A stretch of 7,469 bases of DNA. Source: Verrucomicrobiota bacterium (GTDB taxonomy: Bacteria; Verrucomicrobiota; Verrucomicrobiia; Opitutales; Opitutaceae). Each line of letters begins with the position of its first letter. The stretch's first letter is position 1. A program made the translations under genes and the position numbers. The stretch is taken from the NCBI GenBank assembly GCA_030832235.1, contig JAURJO010000268.1:1-7469 (forward strand), given 5' to 3'. The notes below the pieces were generated by a model. That model was not told where the DNA came from and made no database searches. It saw only the letters and a program-made list of their open reading frames with translations. Below are positions 1 to 6,404 of the stretch, in pieces.

Positions 1-971
1 CCGAGCACCTGGCGAATGAAACCCTCGCCCGCCGCGAGGGAAACCTTTCCCGTCCGCACCTCCCTCTCCACGGCGGCGACGACCGCTCGAGGATCGAGCA
101 GCTTGAGATTCATCGCCGCGGAAATCAGCGAATGGTAAAGCCACGGTTCCCCGCACCAGATCGCGTCCTGGTAGCGTCCGAAGTCAGGCAAACGGTGCGT
201 GACAAAGTCTTCGAGGGCGCGCTGCGCGTCCTCCGGCGTCACCGGCCAGTCGAAGACCGAAAGATCTCCCGGGTGACGCGGGAACCGCTTTTCCACGAGC
301 TGCAGCACCGCCCGGGTGGTCGCGTCGGGGGCGAACCTCCGCGGCGCCGGCAGCGGACGCGGCGGCCCCTCTTTTCCGAAGCTCTCGCGGTTGTCGTGGT
401 CGAAATTCCATTGGCCGCCCAGCGGCTCCCCGGCTTCGTCCAGCAGCACGCCGTGACGCCGTCTCATCTCCCGGTAAAAAAACTCCATTCGCAGCTGCTT
501 CCGACCCGCGGCATGCTCGTGGAACTCCTCTGGCGTGCAGAGAAAATGCCGGTCCGGGCGCAGTTCGAGCGGAACCCCGGCACCTTCGGCCACGGCGGCA
601 AGATCCTGATCCAGGCGCCATTCCCCCGCCTGAACCATCACCACCCGCTCGGGGCGCGAAACAGCGAGTGCACGCGCAAGCTCCCCCGCCAGGGTCTGTG
701 TGTTGCCGGGCGAATCGAGCTCCACGTATTCCACCTGGCGTCCGAGCGCGCGCTGGGCGTCGCGGAAATGCCGCATCGCGGAGAGGAAAAGCGCAGTCCG
801 GACCTTGGAGGAAACCACGTGCTCCGACTCTCCGGCGACCTCGGCCATCCAGATCGCGTCACGTGAGGCCTCGAAACCATCGAGCGCCGCGGAGCCCGCG
901 TCGAGCTGGTCGCCCAGCACCACGACCAGGTGACGCACCCCGGACACCACAGCGCGAGGACGCGCGCTCAT
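1..971 (-). CDS. Photolyase-related protein (FeS-BCP / PhrB-CryB-like family), 3' end cut by window edge
   Basis: A reading frame without stop runs leftward from ATG at 969-971 to the left edge, giving 323 residues of a protein that is usually about 500 long. The N-terminal part shows the family signature HLVVVLGDQLD (residues 14-24), an IWMAEV...HVVSSK segment (40-56) and an LFLSAMRHF helix (61-69). Later come LRMEFFYREMR (160-170), GGQWNFD (185-191), FGRYQDAIW (264-272) and EGFIRQVLG at the cut. These are hallmarks of the deoxyribodipyrimidine photolyase-related family, whose studied members (Agrobacterium PhrB, Rhodobacter CryB) are FAD proteins with a 4Fe-4S cluster; PhrB repairs (6-4) photoproducts. 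The FAD core and cluster cysteines would lie beyond the edge, so repair activity as opposed to a photoreceptor role cannot be judged. The ATG overlaps the stop codon of the upstream photolyase (ATGA), which indicates co-transcription and probable translational coupling. The family call is firm; the substrate is inferred. Confidence 0.93.
   Translation of the reverse strand, partial: MSARPRAVVSGVRHLVVVLGDQLDAGSAALDGFEASRDAIWMAEVAGESEHVVSSKVRTALFLSAMRHFRDAQRALGRQVEYVELDSPGNTQTLAGELARALAVSRPERVVMVQAGEWRLDQDLAAVAEGAGVPLELRPDRHFLCTPEEFHEHAAGRKQLRMEFFYREMRRRHGVLLDEAGEPLGGQWNFDHDNRESFGKEGPPRPLPAPRRFAPDATTRAVLQLVEKRFPRHPGDLSVFDWPVTPEDAQRALEDFVTHRLPDFGRYQDAIWCGEPWLYHSLISAAMNLKLLDPRAVVAAVEREVRTGKVSLAAGEGFIRQVL
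968..971 (-). promoter_or_regulatory. ATGA stop/start overlap coupling the two photolyase genes
   Basis: On the minus strand the four bases ATGA hold both the start codon (969-971) of the photolyase-related gene and the TGA stop (968-970) of the CPD photolyase. No Shine-Dalgarno motif is visible in the bases before this ATG, so termination and re-initiation by the same ribosome is the simplest way to translate the second gene. The overlap is seen directly; the coupling is an inference from known ATGA junctions. Confidence 0.8.
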
Positions 972-2440
972 TCGCGGACCGAGATGTCGCCGCCGCGAAT
1001 CCGCTTGAAAGCCGCGAGGGCCTCGTTGCGGGCGGTGGCGTGGTCGACGATCGGCGCGGGATAGTTGCCGCCCTTGCCGAGCCGGACACCCGCGGCGGCC
1101 AGTACCGAGGCCGGAGCCTCCCAGGGCGCATGGATGTTTTCGGCGGGAAGTTTAGCCAGCTCGGGCACCCAACGGCGCACGTACGCGCCTTCGGAATCGA
1201 ACTTCAACCCCTGCAGAACCGGCGCGAAGACGCGGAAGTAGGGCGCGGCGTCGGCCCCGCAGCCGGCGGTCCACTGCCACCCGAGCGTATTGCTCGCGAG
1301 ATCCGCGTCGACGAGCGTGTCCCAGAACCAGCGCGCTCCGTGCACCCAGGAGAGCCGGAGATGTTTAACTAGGAAAGACGCCGCGATCATGCGCACGCGG
1401 TTGTGCATCCAACCGGTGGCCCAGAGCTGGCGCATGCCGGCATCGACAATCGGGTAGCCCGTGAGGCCACGCTGCCAAGCGCGCAGCTTCACCCCGCCGG
1501 CATCATCGGCCCACGGGAACGACTCGAAATCGGAACGTAGGGGCCGCTCCGGCGTGTGCGGAAAATGAAACAGCAGGTGATGCGCGAATTCACGCCAGCC
1601 CACCTCGCTCAGGAAGACCCGCGCCCCGTTGCTGGGCGGAAAGACCCCGCTCTCTTTCGCCACCGCCTGCACCGCGGCCCAGATCTGCCGCGGAGAAAGT
1701 TCCCCGAAGTGCAGCCACGGCGAAAGCATCGACGTGCCGTCCACGCCGGGAGTGTTCCGCCGGTCGGAGTAGGCCTCCATCGCATCGGCCACGAAGAGCT
1801 TCAGTCGCTTTGCCGCGCCGGATTCTCCCGGTGTCCAGGCCGCGCGGAAACCGGAGTCCCACTTGATCCGCGGCAGCAGCGCGAGCTCGGCGAGTTCCAA
1901 GGACGCCGGCCAACGTTCCGGGGACGCGATCTGGGCCGAGGACGCAAGGCGCGCCGGCGCCTCAACCTGCAACTCCAGGCAATGTCGCCAGAACGGGGTG
2001 AAGACCTGGAAGGGTTTGCCCTGCTTGTTGGCGATCGTGTGAGGCTCGTGGAGCAGCGCCGCGTTGAAGCTCTTCGCCTCCACACCTTCCGCCGTCCACC
2101 GCGCCTTCAGTGCTGCGTCGCGCGCGATCACCGAGGGTTCGTAGCGACGGTTCCAGAAGATCGCCGATGCACCGGTCGCGCGCCGCAGTCGGTCGAGTTC
2201 CGCGCCACTTTCGCCGCGCGCAAGGATCAGCCGCGAGCCCCGTGCGCGCAGATCGGCGTCGAGCGCGGCCAACGCGTGATGCAGCCACCAGCGCGAAGCC
2301 CCGCCCGCGGGCCATCCGCCGTCACCCGCGTCGTCGAGAACGTAGACGGGAATGATCGCCTCGCGGCGCGCGAGCGCCGCCATGAGAGCGGGATTGTCCT
2401 GCAGACGCAGGTCCTGGCGGAACCAAAGTAGAGTCGGCAT
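968..2440 (-). CDS. phr: Class I deoxyribodipyrimidine (CPD) photolyase, complete, 490 aa
   Basis: This enzyme uses blue light and FADH- to split cyclobutane pyrimidine dimers in DNA. The N-terminal antenna domain opens with LLWFRQDLRLQDNPAL (residues 4-19) and carries IFWNRRYEP (94-102). The C-terminal FAD domain has TSMLSPWLHFGELSPRQIW (236-254), SEVGWREFAHHLL (278-290), TGYPIVDAGMRQLWATGWMHNRVRM (327-351) and SNTLGWQW...DAAPYFRVF (383-405). By alignment from memory with E. coli PhrB, the electron-transfer tryptophan triad maps to W310, W365 and W388, and the asparagine next to flavin N5 to N384. All are present, so the enzyme should be active. The length matches the family (about 470-500). 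The start is the first ATG and puts the antenna motif at residue 4 as expected; no Shine-Dalgarno motif precedes it. Its TGA overlaps the ATG of the downstream photolyase-related gene. The antenna cofactor (folate or deazaflavin) cannot be told by eye. A cryptochrome is the alternative but less likely. Confidence 0.96.
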   Translation of the reverse strand: MPTLLWFRQDLRLQDNPALMAALARREAIIPVYVLDDAGDGGWPAGGASRWWLHHALAALDADLRARGSRLILARGESGAELDRLRRATGASAIFWNRRYEPSVIARDAALKARWTAEGVEAKSFNAALLHEPHTIANKQGKPFQVFTPFWRHCLELQVEAPARLASSAQIASPERWPASLELAELALLPRIKWDSGFRAAWTPGESGAAKRLKLFVADAMEAYSDRRNTPGVDGTSMLSPWLHFGELSPRQIWAAVQAVAKESGVFPPSNGARVFLSEVGWREFAHHLLFHFPHTPERPLRSDFESFPWADDAGGVKLRAWQRGLTGYPIVDAGMRQLWATGWMHNRVRMIAASFLVKHLRLSWVHGARWFWDTLVDADLASNTLGWQWTAGCGADAAPYFRVFAPVLQGLKFDSEGAYVRRWVPELAKLPAENIHAPWEAPASVLAAAGVRLGKGGNYPAPIVDHATARNEALAAFKRIRGGDISVRE

Positions 2441-2458
2441 ACGGTGCGGCGTTGCGCC

Positions 2459-2468
2459 ACAACGTTGT
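2459..2468. promoter_or_regulatory. 10-bp perfect palindrome upstream of the photolyase start, possible operator
   Basis: The sequence ACAACGTTGT reads the same on both strands and ends 19 bases upstream of the photolyase ATG. It has loosely matching GCGC flanks on both sides. This is a plausible place for a repressor or activator of a light- or damage-responsive operon. A 10-bp palindrome is expected several times by chance in a window this size, so the regulatory reading is weak. I could not place a convincing -35/-10 promoter nearby. Confidence 0.2.
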
Positions 2469-2504
2469 TACGCGCCGCGCCCTCCGCCAGACGCAAAGCC
2501 CGCG

Positions 2505-2571
2505 GAAACACGCGACCCGATCACCACAGAGGCAAGGCGACCCGGGTGCGGTTAACCAAGAAACACGCGAC
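2505..2571. repeat. 12-bp direct repeat pair (2505-2516 and 2560-2571)
   Basis: The 12 bases GAAACACGCGAC occur twice in the same orientation, 55 bp apart, in the gene-free stretch upstream of the photolyase operon. The segment between the copies contains the outer left arm of the palindromic element described separately. The arrangement could reflect duplication of a repeat unit or the edge of an inserted element. It is longer than expected by chance in so short a stretch, but no transposase or clear target duplication accompanies it. Confidence 0.5.
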
Positions 2572-2764
2572 AAGCAGGAAACCGAGCCGTTTGGCCCACG
2601 GAAAACGCGGAAGTCACGGAACAGCTTGAACGTCGCCGCACCTTCCGCCTTTTCCGTGCCTTCCGTGGGCACCCTGCTTGCTCGACGGACCGCAGCACGT
2701 AACGAACCCAGCGGTCCTGATTTCCAGATTTCTCCCGGCCTCCGTGTCTCTGTGCCTCCGTGGT
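2523..2764. repeat. Large imperfect palindromic intergenic repeat element (about 242 bp)
   Basis: The 399-bp stretch 2441-2839 has no credible gene and is dominated by nested inverted repeats. The outer arms are ACCACAGAGGCA (2523-2534) against TGCCTCCGTGGT (2753-2764), matching at 11 of 12 positions. The middle arms are CAAGCAGG (2571-2578) against CCTGCTTG (2673-2680), exact. The inner arms 2594-2621 and 2643-2670 match at about 21 of 28 positions, including the exact 10-bp pair GCCCACGGAA/TTCCGTGGGC, around a 21-base loop. Read on the minus strand, the right end gives ACCACGGAGGCACAGAGACA, a purine-rich repeat type that recurs between genes in Verrucomicrobiota and some other phyla; that association is from memory. 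It lies downstream of the binding-protein gene and upstream of the photolyase, both transcribed leftward. It may therefore fold in RNA and separate the two units, but it lacks the U-run of an intrinsic terminator. Confidence 0.7.
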
Positions 2765-2839
2765 AGACCAGCTTGATCACGCCATTTTACGGTGCGACCC
2801 ACATTTTGGCCGTGGCACTGGAGTATCAGGACCGAGAAA

Positions 2840-3823
2840 TCAGGGCTTCAGGTACTTCGAGAGCGGCGGGTTCACCAGTTCCGCCATCTCGGGCGAATCA
2901 AAGTTGGCCTTGGTGACAAAGCCTACGCCGGTGTCGACGCGCGGCTCGACCTTGCCGCCGCGCAGCATGGTCACGATCGCCTTCACGCCGAGGTAGCCCA
3001 TCTTCATCGGGTTCTGGACCACCAGACCCTGCACGTCGCCCGCCTTCAGGCCGGCGTTCAGGGTCTCACCGGAGTCGAAAGCCACGAGCTTGACCCGTCC
3101 GCCCGCGAGGCCGGCGTCGCGCAGCGCCTGCATCATACCCACGCCCGCGGTCTCGTTGCAGCAGAAGATACCGTTCACCTGGCGACCGAAGCGGTTGAGG
3201 AGATTCTCGGAGGCGCGCTTGGCAGTGTCACGCGTCGCACCCGCGTGCTGGTCGGTGGAGATCAGTTTGATGTTGGGAAAGTCGCGGCGCATCACCTCGA
3301 GGAAACCCTCCTCACGCTCCTCGGTGCTGGCGGAGCCCACGGCGTACCGGAGGAGAATCACGTTGCCCTTACCACCGAGCATCTTGCCCAGCTCGCGCGC
3401 GGCGATGCGGCCGCCCTCGCGGTTGTCGGTCGAGATGTAACTAGCCGGAGCCTTCGAATCGATGCCGGAGTCGATCACGACCACCGGAATCTTGCCGCGC
3501 ACGGCGGCCTCGACGGGCGCGACGAGGGCGCGGCGATCCAGGGGGGCGACAACGATCCCGCTGACGCGCTGGGCCGTGAAATTCTCGATGACCTGCACCT
3601 GCTGCTCACGGTCGTCCTCGCGGAGCGGTCCCTTCCAGATGACCTGCACGTTGACGCCCTCGGCCTTGAGCTCCTGCTGGGCCTTCATGGCGCCGGCATG
3701 GACGGACTTCCAGAACTCGTGGGTAGTGCCCTTGGGAACGACGGCGATGCGGTAGGACTCGGCGGCGCCGCCGAGGGCGGCGATCAGCGGCAGAAGCAGG
3801 GCGAAACGTAGGAATGACTTCAT
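2840..3823 (-). CDS. Periplasmic sugar/polyol ABC-transporter substrate-binding protein, RbsB-like, 327 aa
   Basis: A secreted binding protein of the ribose/galactose-binding (type 1 periplasmic) fold that delivers a small sugar or polyol to an ABC importer. The N-terminus MKSFLRFALLLPLIAALGGA is a signal peptide with no lipobox cysteine, probably cut near residue 20-21. The mature protein starts at the first strand, YRIAVVPKGTTHEFWKSV. RbsB ligand contacts map, from memory, to F37/W38, D118, R170 in EEREEGF, N223, D250 and Q270. The position after D118 is serine, where ribose-binding RbsB has arginine, which argues for a ligand other than ribose. The length is typical. The start at 3821-3823 fits the signal peptide; no Shine-Dalgarno motif is visible. 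No permease or ATPase gene lies next to it. It diverges from the myo-inositol oxygenase gene, so an inositol ligand is attractive but unproven. Solute sensing for a two-component system is an alternative role. Confidence 0.88.
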   Translation of the reverse strand: MKSFLRFALLLPLIAALGGAAESYRIAVVPKGTTHEFWKSVHAGAMKAQQELKAEGVNVQVIWKGPLREDDREQQVQVIENFTAQRVSGIVVAPLDRRALVAPVEAAVRGKIPVVVIDSGIDSKAPASYISTDNREGGRIAARELGKMLGGKGNVILLRYAVGSASTEEREEGFLEVMRRDFPNIKLISTDQHAGATRDTAKRASENLLNRFGRQVNGIFCCNETAGVGMMQALRDAGLAGGRVKLVAFDSGETLNAGLKAGDVQGLVVQNPMKMGYLGVKAIVTMLRGGKVEPRVDTGVGFVTKANFDSPEMAELVNPPLSKYLKP

Positions 3824-4028
3824 TGCTTATATTGACGGGGGTTGGGGAAACCGGTCCGCAACACGTGGCACCGGCGGGGCCGGAAAGTTTGTTTCGTGCA
3901 CAGCGCCGTCAACCGCGAATTCCCGGGTCGCCGGCGGGCGCGGAGCCAACCGCAACTCCGGCTTGCGCCCGACGCGCGACAGGCGCTACTTCCGAAATTC
4001 TCCAGATCAACGCCCCCGCCCTCATTTC
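3824..4028. promoter_or_regulatory. Divergent intergenic control region between binding protein and inositol oxygenase
   Basis: These 205 bases separate two genes read away from each other and must contain both promoters. I see no high-quality sigma-70 promoter. On the minus side an AT-rich patch including TATAAG lies only a few bases before the binding-protein ATG, too close for a normal -10 box. On the plus side TTGCGC (3963-3968) followed by a weak -10-like site near 3985-3990 is the best candidate. Short palindromes occur at ACCGGT (3850-3855) and CACGTG (3862-3867). The region as a shared control region is inferred from gene orientation; no specific site is established. Confidence 0.4.
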
Positions 4029-4949
4029 ATGAAATCCAACGTCACCGAGACTTCCCAGCAGCCCCTGGCCAGCATGGACGAGTGGGAAGACTTCCTGAAG
4101 GTTCGCTATCCGGAGCCGGCCCCCGCGCCTGCGGGTGGCACGCGCCGCGCGCCGCCCGTCGGGGTAGCCGCGGACAAGAAGAAGGAAGAGTTCCGCCAGT
4201 ACGAAGCCGAGGCGCGCCCAAGCGTGCGGGAATTTTACCGACTGAACCACACCCACCAGACCTACGACTTCGTGCAGGCCAAGCGGAAGGAATACCTCGG
4301 TCTCAACCGCATGCAGATGAGCGTGTGGGAGGCGATGGAGTACCTCAACCAGCTCATCGACGACTCCGATCCCGACACCGACCTCTCCCAGCTGCAGCAT
4401 CTCCTGCAAACCGCGGAGGCGATGCGCCGCGACGGCCAGCCGCGCTGGATGATCCTCACCGGTCTCGTGCACGACCTCGGCAAGATCCTCTGCCTGTGGG
4501 GCGAGCCGCAGTGGGCCGTGGTGGGCGACACTTTCGCCACCGGCTGCGCCTTCTCGCCGAAGAACGTGTTCCCCGAGTTCTTCGCCGCCAATCCCGATGC
4601 CAACAACCCGCGCTTCCAGACGCCCAACGGCGTGTACGAAGAGGGCTGCGGTCTCGACAAGGTCGCTCTGTCCTGGGGCCACGACGAGTACATCTACAAC
4701 GTGTGCAAGGACTACCTCCCCGAGGAGGGTCTCTACATGCTGCGGTACCACAGCTTCTACCCGTGGCACCGCGAGGGCGCCTACGACCAATTCGCCACCG
4801 CGAAGGACCGCGCGATGAAGGAGTGGGTGTTGAAGTTCAACACCTACGACCTCTACACGAAGAGCCATGAGGCGCCGGACGTCGCCAAGCTCCGTCCGTA
4901 CTACGAGGATCTCATCCGCGAATTCTTCCCCGCCAAGGTCCGCTGGTAA
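4029..4949 (+). CDS. myo-Inositol oxygenase (MIOX), 306 aa
   Basis: This di-iron oxygenase of the HD-domain superfamily converts myo-inositol and O2 to D-glucuronate in the cytoplasm. The match to animal MIOX runs almost end to end: HTHQTYDFV (74-82), SDPDTD (113-118), LVHDLGKILCLWGEPQWAVVGDTF (146-169), CGLDKVALSWGHDEY (207-221), YHSFYPWH (240-247), DLYTK (274-278) and LRPYYEDLI (288-296). All six iron ligands known from human MIOX (H98, H123, D124, H194, H220, D253) have counterparts: H124, H148, D149, H218, H241, D274. R56 and K152 match human R29 and K127. The ATG at 4029 is preferred; an in-frame TTG at 3963 would only add a basic, low-complexity stretch. Relative to the human enzyme (285 aa) the N-terminus is about 27 residues longer and contains a Pro/Ala-rich segment (28-48). 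It diverges from a polyol-type binding protein and converges on glgA. Other inositol or glucuronate genes are not in the window. Confidence 0.95.
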   Translation: MKSNVTETSQQPLASMDEWEDFLKVRYPEPAPAPAGGTRRAPPVGVAADKKKEEFRQYEAEARPSVREFYRLNHTHQTYDFVQAKRKEYLGLNRMQMSVWEAMEYLNQLIDDSDPDTDLSQLQHLLQTAEAMRRDGQPRWMILTGLVHDLGKILCLWGEPQWAVVGDTFATGCAFSPKNVFPEFFAANPDANNPRFQTPNGVYEEGCGLDKVALSWGHDEYIYNVCKDYLPEEGLYMLRYHSFYPWHREGAYDQFATAKDRAMKEWVLKFNTYDLYTKSHEAPDVAKLRPYYEDLIREFFPAKVRW

Positions 4950-4961
4950 GCGGACGCGGGC

Positions 4962-6404
4962 TCAGAGCGAATCCTGGTAAAGTCGGTCGTACGCCCCGGC
5001 GGCCGACTTCCAGCTGAAATCGCGCGCCATCCCGCGCTGTTGGACCGCGGCGTACCGGGTCGGATCGGCGAACAAGGCCAGGGCGCGTTGTAGCGCGTCG
5101 AGCAACCCTGTGCTGTTCGGCTCGCAGATCAGACCGGTGCCGTGCTCCGGATCAGCATCGGCATCGATCACCGTGTCGACGAGACCGCCCACGCGGCTGA
5201 CCACGGGCACCGTGCCGTAGACCTGCGAGTACATCTGGTTGAGGCCGCACGGCTCGAAGACCGACGGCATCAGGAAGAAGTCCGAACCCGCCTCGATCAG
5301 GTGGCTCATGGCCTCGTCGAGTCGCGGGGTGAAATGCACCTTCGCCGGCGCCTCGCGGGCCAAGGCGCGCACTTCCTCCTCCAGTCGACGGTCACCTGAC
5401 CCGAGCAGCACGAGGCGCACGTCGTTGGCCTGGAAAAAGTCGCGGTTGGCGAGAATCAGGTCGACGCCCTTCTGCGCCGCCAGGCGCGCGACGACGCCAA
5501 AGATCGGTCCCTTGAAGGCTCCGGTGAATCCGCAGCGTTTCAACAACTCGGCCCGGCAGACCTTCTTGCCCGACATGTTCTGCCGCGAGTAACGCGCCGG
5601 CAGCTGTTCGTCAGTCGCCGGATTCCAGATCGCGGTGTCGACGCCGTTGATGAGTCCGACGAGATCCTCGGCGCGCGTCTGCACCACGCCGTCCAGACCG
5701 CAGCCGAACTCGGGCGTCTGGATTTCCTGCGCGTACCGCGGGCTCACGGTGGTGACGCGATCAGCGAACAGGATACCGCCCTTCATCAGGTTGATCTGCG
5801 AATAGTACTCGATGCCGTCCATCTGGTTCACCTCGTCCGGCAGGTTGGTGCGGGCGAACGTGCGCGACGGGAAAACGCCCTGGTACGCGATGTTGTGGAT
5901 CGTGAAGACGGTCTTCAGCGCGAGCGTGACCCCATGGCGCCGCTCCGCCTGGCGCAGCAGCACGGGCACCAGCGCGGCCTGCCAGTCGTGGCAATGCACG
6001 ATGTCGGCTCCGGCGTCGGAAAGCCGCAGCGACTCCACGACGGCTTTGGAGAAGAAGATGAAACGCTCCGAGTTGTCGTCGTAATCGCGCTCGCCGTTCC
6101 CGTAGGCGCCGCGACGGTCGAAGAACTCCTCGCGGCACACGAGGTGCACCGTGACCCCGGGCCGCGGGGAAAACGACCGCACCTCACCGGAAAGAAAATC
6201 GATACCCTGCTCGACCTTGAGCCGGTGAGTCCGTTCCGCCGTCGCGGCGTCCTTGTGCTCCAGCACGGCGCGGTAGCCGGGGAGAAAGACCGCCACTTCA
6301 TGCCCGCGATCCGCCAGCGCACCGGTCAATGCCCCCACCGCGTCCGCGAGGCCGCCGGTCTTCACATAGGGGAAGAGTTCGCTCGCGACGTGGACGATTT
6401 TCAT
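4962..6404 (-). CDS. glgA: Glycogen synthase (ADP-glucose:alpha-1,4-glucan glucosyltransferase), GT5 family, 480 aa
   Basis: GlgA extends alpha-1,4-glucan chains from ADP-glucose for glycogen storage in the cytoplasm. The N-terminal GT-B domain has KTGGLADAVGAL (15-26; K15 is the ADP-glucose-binding lysine), IVHCHDWQAALVP (135-147), TIHNIAYQGVFP (168-179) and LMKGGILFADRVTTVSP (206-222). The C-terminal domain has RLAAQKGVDLI (307-317; R307 and K312 are the phosphate-binding pair) and FEPCGLNQMYSQVYGTVPVVSRVGGLVDTV (383-412), whose E384 starts the E-x7-E motif. The length equals the E. coli enzyme (about 477). The start at 6402-6404 places MKIVHVASELFPYVKTGGL in the canonical position. The frame stays open upstream to about 6848, but that extension overlaps the divergent ribonuclease gene and resembles no GlgA. 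No glgB, glgC or glgP lies nearby. Its 3' end is 12 bases from the oxygenase stop, with no visible terminator between them. Confidence 0.97.
   Translation of the reverse strand: MKIVHVASELFPYVKTGGLADAVGALTGALADRGHEVAVFLPGYRAVLEHKDAATAERTHRLKVEQGIDFLSGEVRSFSPRPGVTVHLVCREEFFDRRGAYGNGERDYDDNSERFIFFSKAVVESLRLSDAGADIVHCHDWQAALVPVLLRQAERRHGVTLALKTVFTIHNIAYQGVFPSRTFARTNLPDEVNQMDGIEYYSQINLMKGGILFADRVTTVSPRYAQEIQTPEFGCGLDGVVQTRAEDLVGLINGVDTAIWNPATDEQLPARYSRQNMSGKKVCRAELLKRCGFTGAFKGPIFGVVARLAAQKGVDLILANRDFFQANDVRLVLLGSGDRRLEEEVRALAREAPAKVHFTPRLDEAMSHLIEAGSDFFLMPSVFEPCGLNQMYSQVYGTVPVVSRVGGLVDTVIDADADPEHGTGLICEPNSTGLLDALQRALALFADPTRYAAVQQRGMARDFSWKSAAGAYDRLYQDSL

Noticed and set aside
132..866. 244-residue open frame on the plus strand antisense to the photolyase-related gene
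   Set aside because: It is opposite a protein with clear family motifs, its translation has no recognisable domain, and long antisense frames are expected at this GC content.
2594..2670. Intrinsic transcription terminator formed by the inner hairpin
   Set aside because: The arms are long and imperfect with a large loop and no T-run follows on either strand; it is kept only as part of a repeat element.
2322..2780. Small frames over the intergenic repeat, with translations such as HGGTETRR and FRDFRVFRG
   Set aside because: These are conceptual translations of the palindromic repeat units rather than protein-coding genes, and several overlap the start of the photolyase gene.
2441..2839. CRISPR array in the repeat-rich intergenic stretch
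   Set aside because: The repeats are inverted, imperfect and irregularly spaced, with no regular repeat-spacer pattern and no cas gene nearby.
2792..3811. 339-residue open frame on the plus strand opposite the binding-protein gene
   Set aside because: It covers almost the same span as a well supported secreted binding protein; its His/Leu/Gly-rich translation is typical of a complementary-strand shadow.
3963..4028. N-terminal extension of MIOX from a TTG codon at 3963
   Set aside because: The added 22 residues are basic and low complexity with no family match, and an ATG is available at 4029.
3909..4868. 319-residue minus-strand frame opposite myo-inositol oxygenase
   Set aside because: It is an antisense shadow with low-complexity Val/Leu/His content and no recognisable motif.
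3842..4870. 342-residue plus-strand frame overlapping myo-inositol oxygenase in another frame
   Set aside because: It is Arg/Pro-rich with no domain; the frame that encodes MIOX carries all the catalytic motifs.
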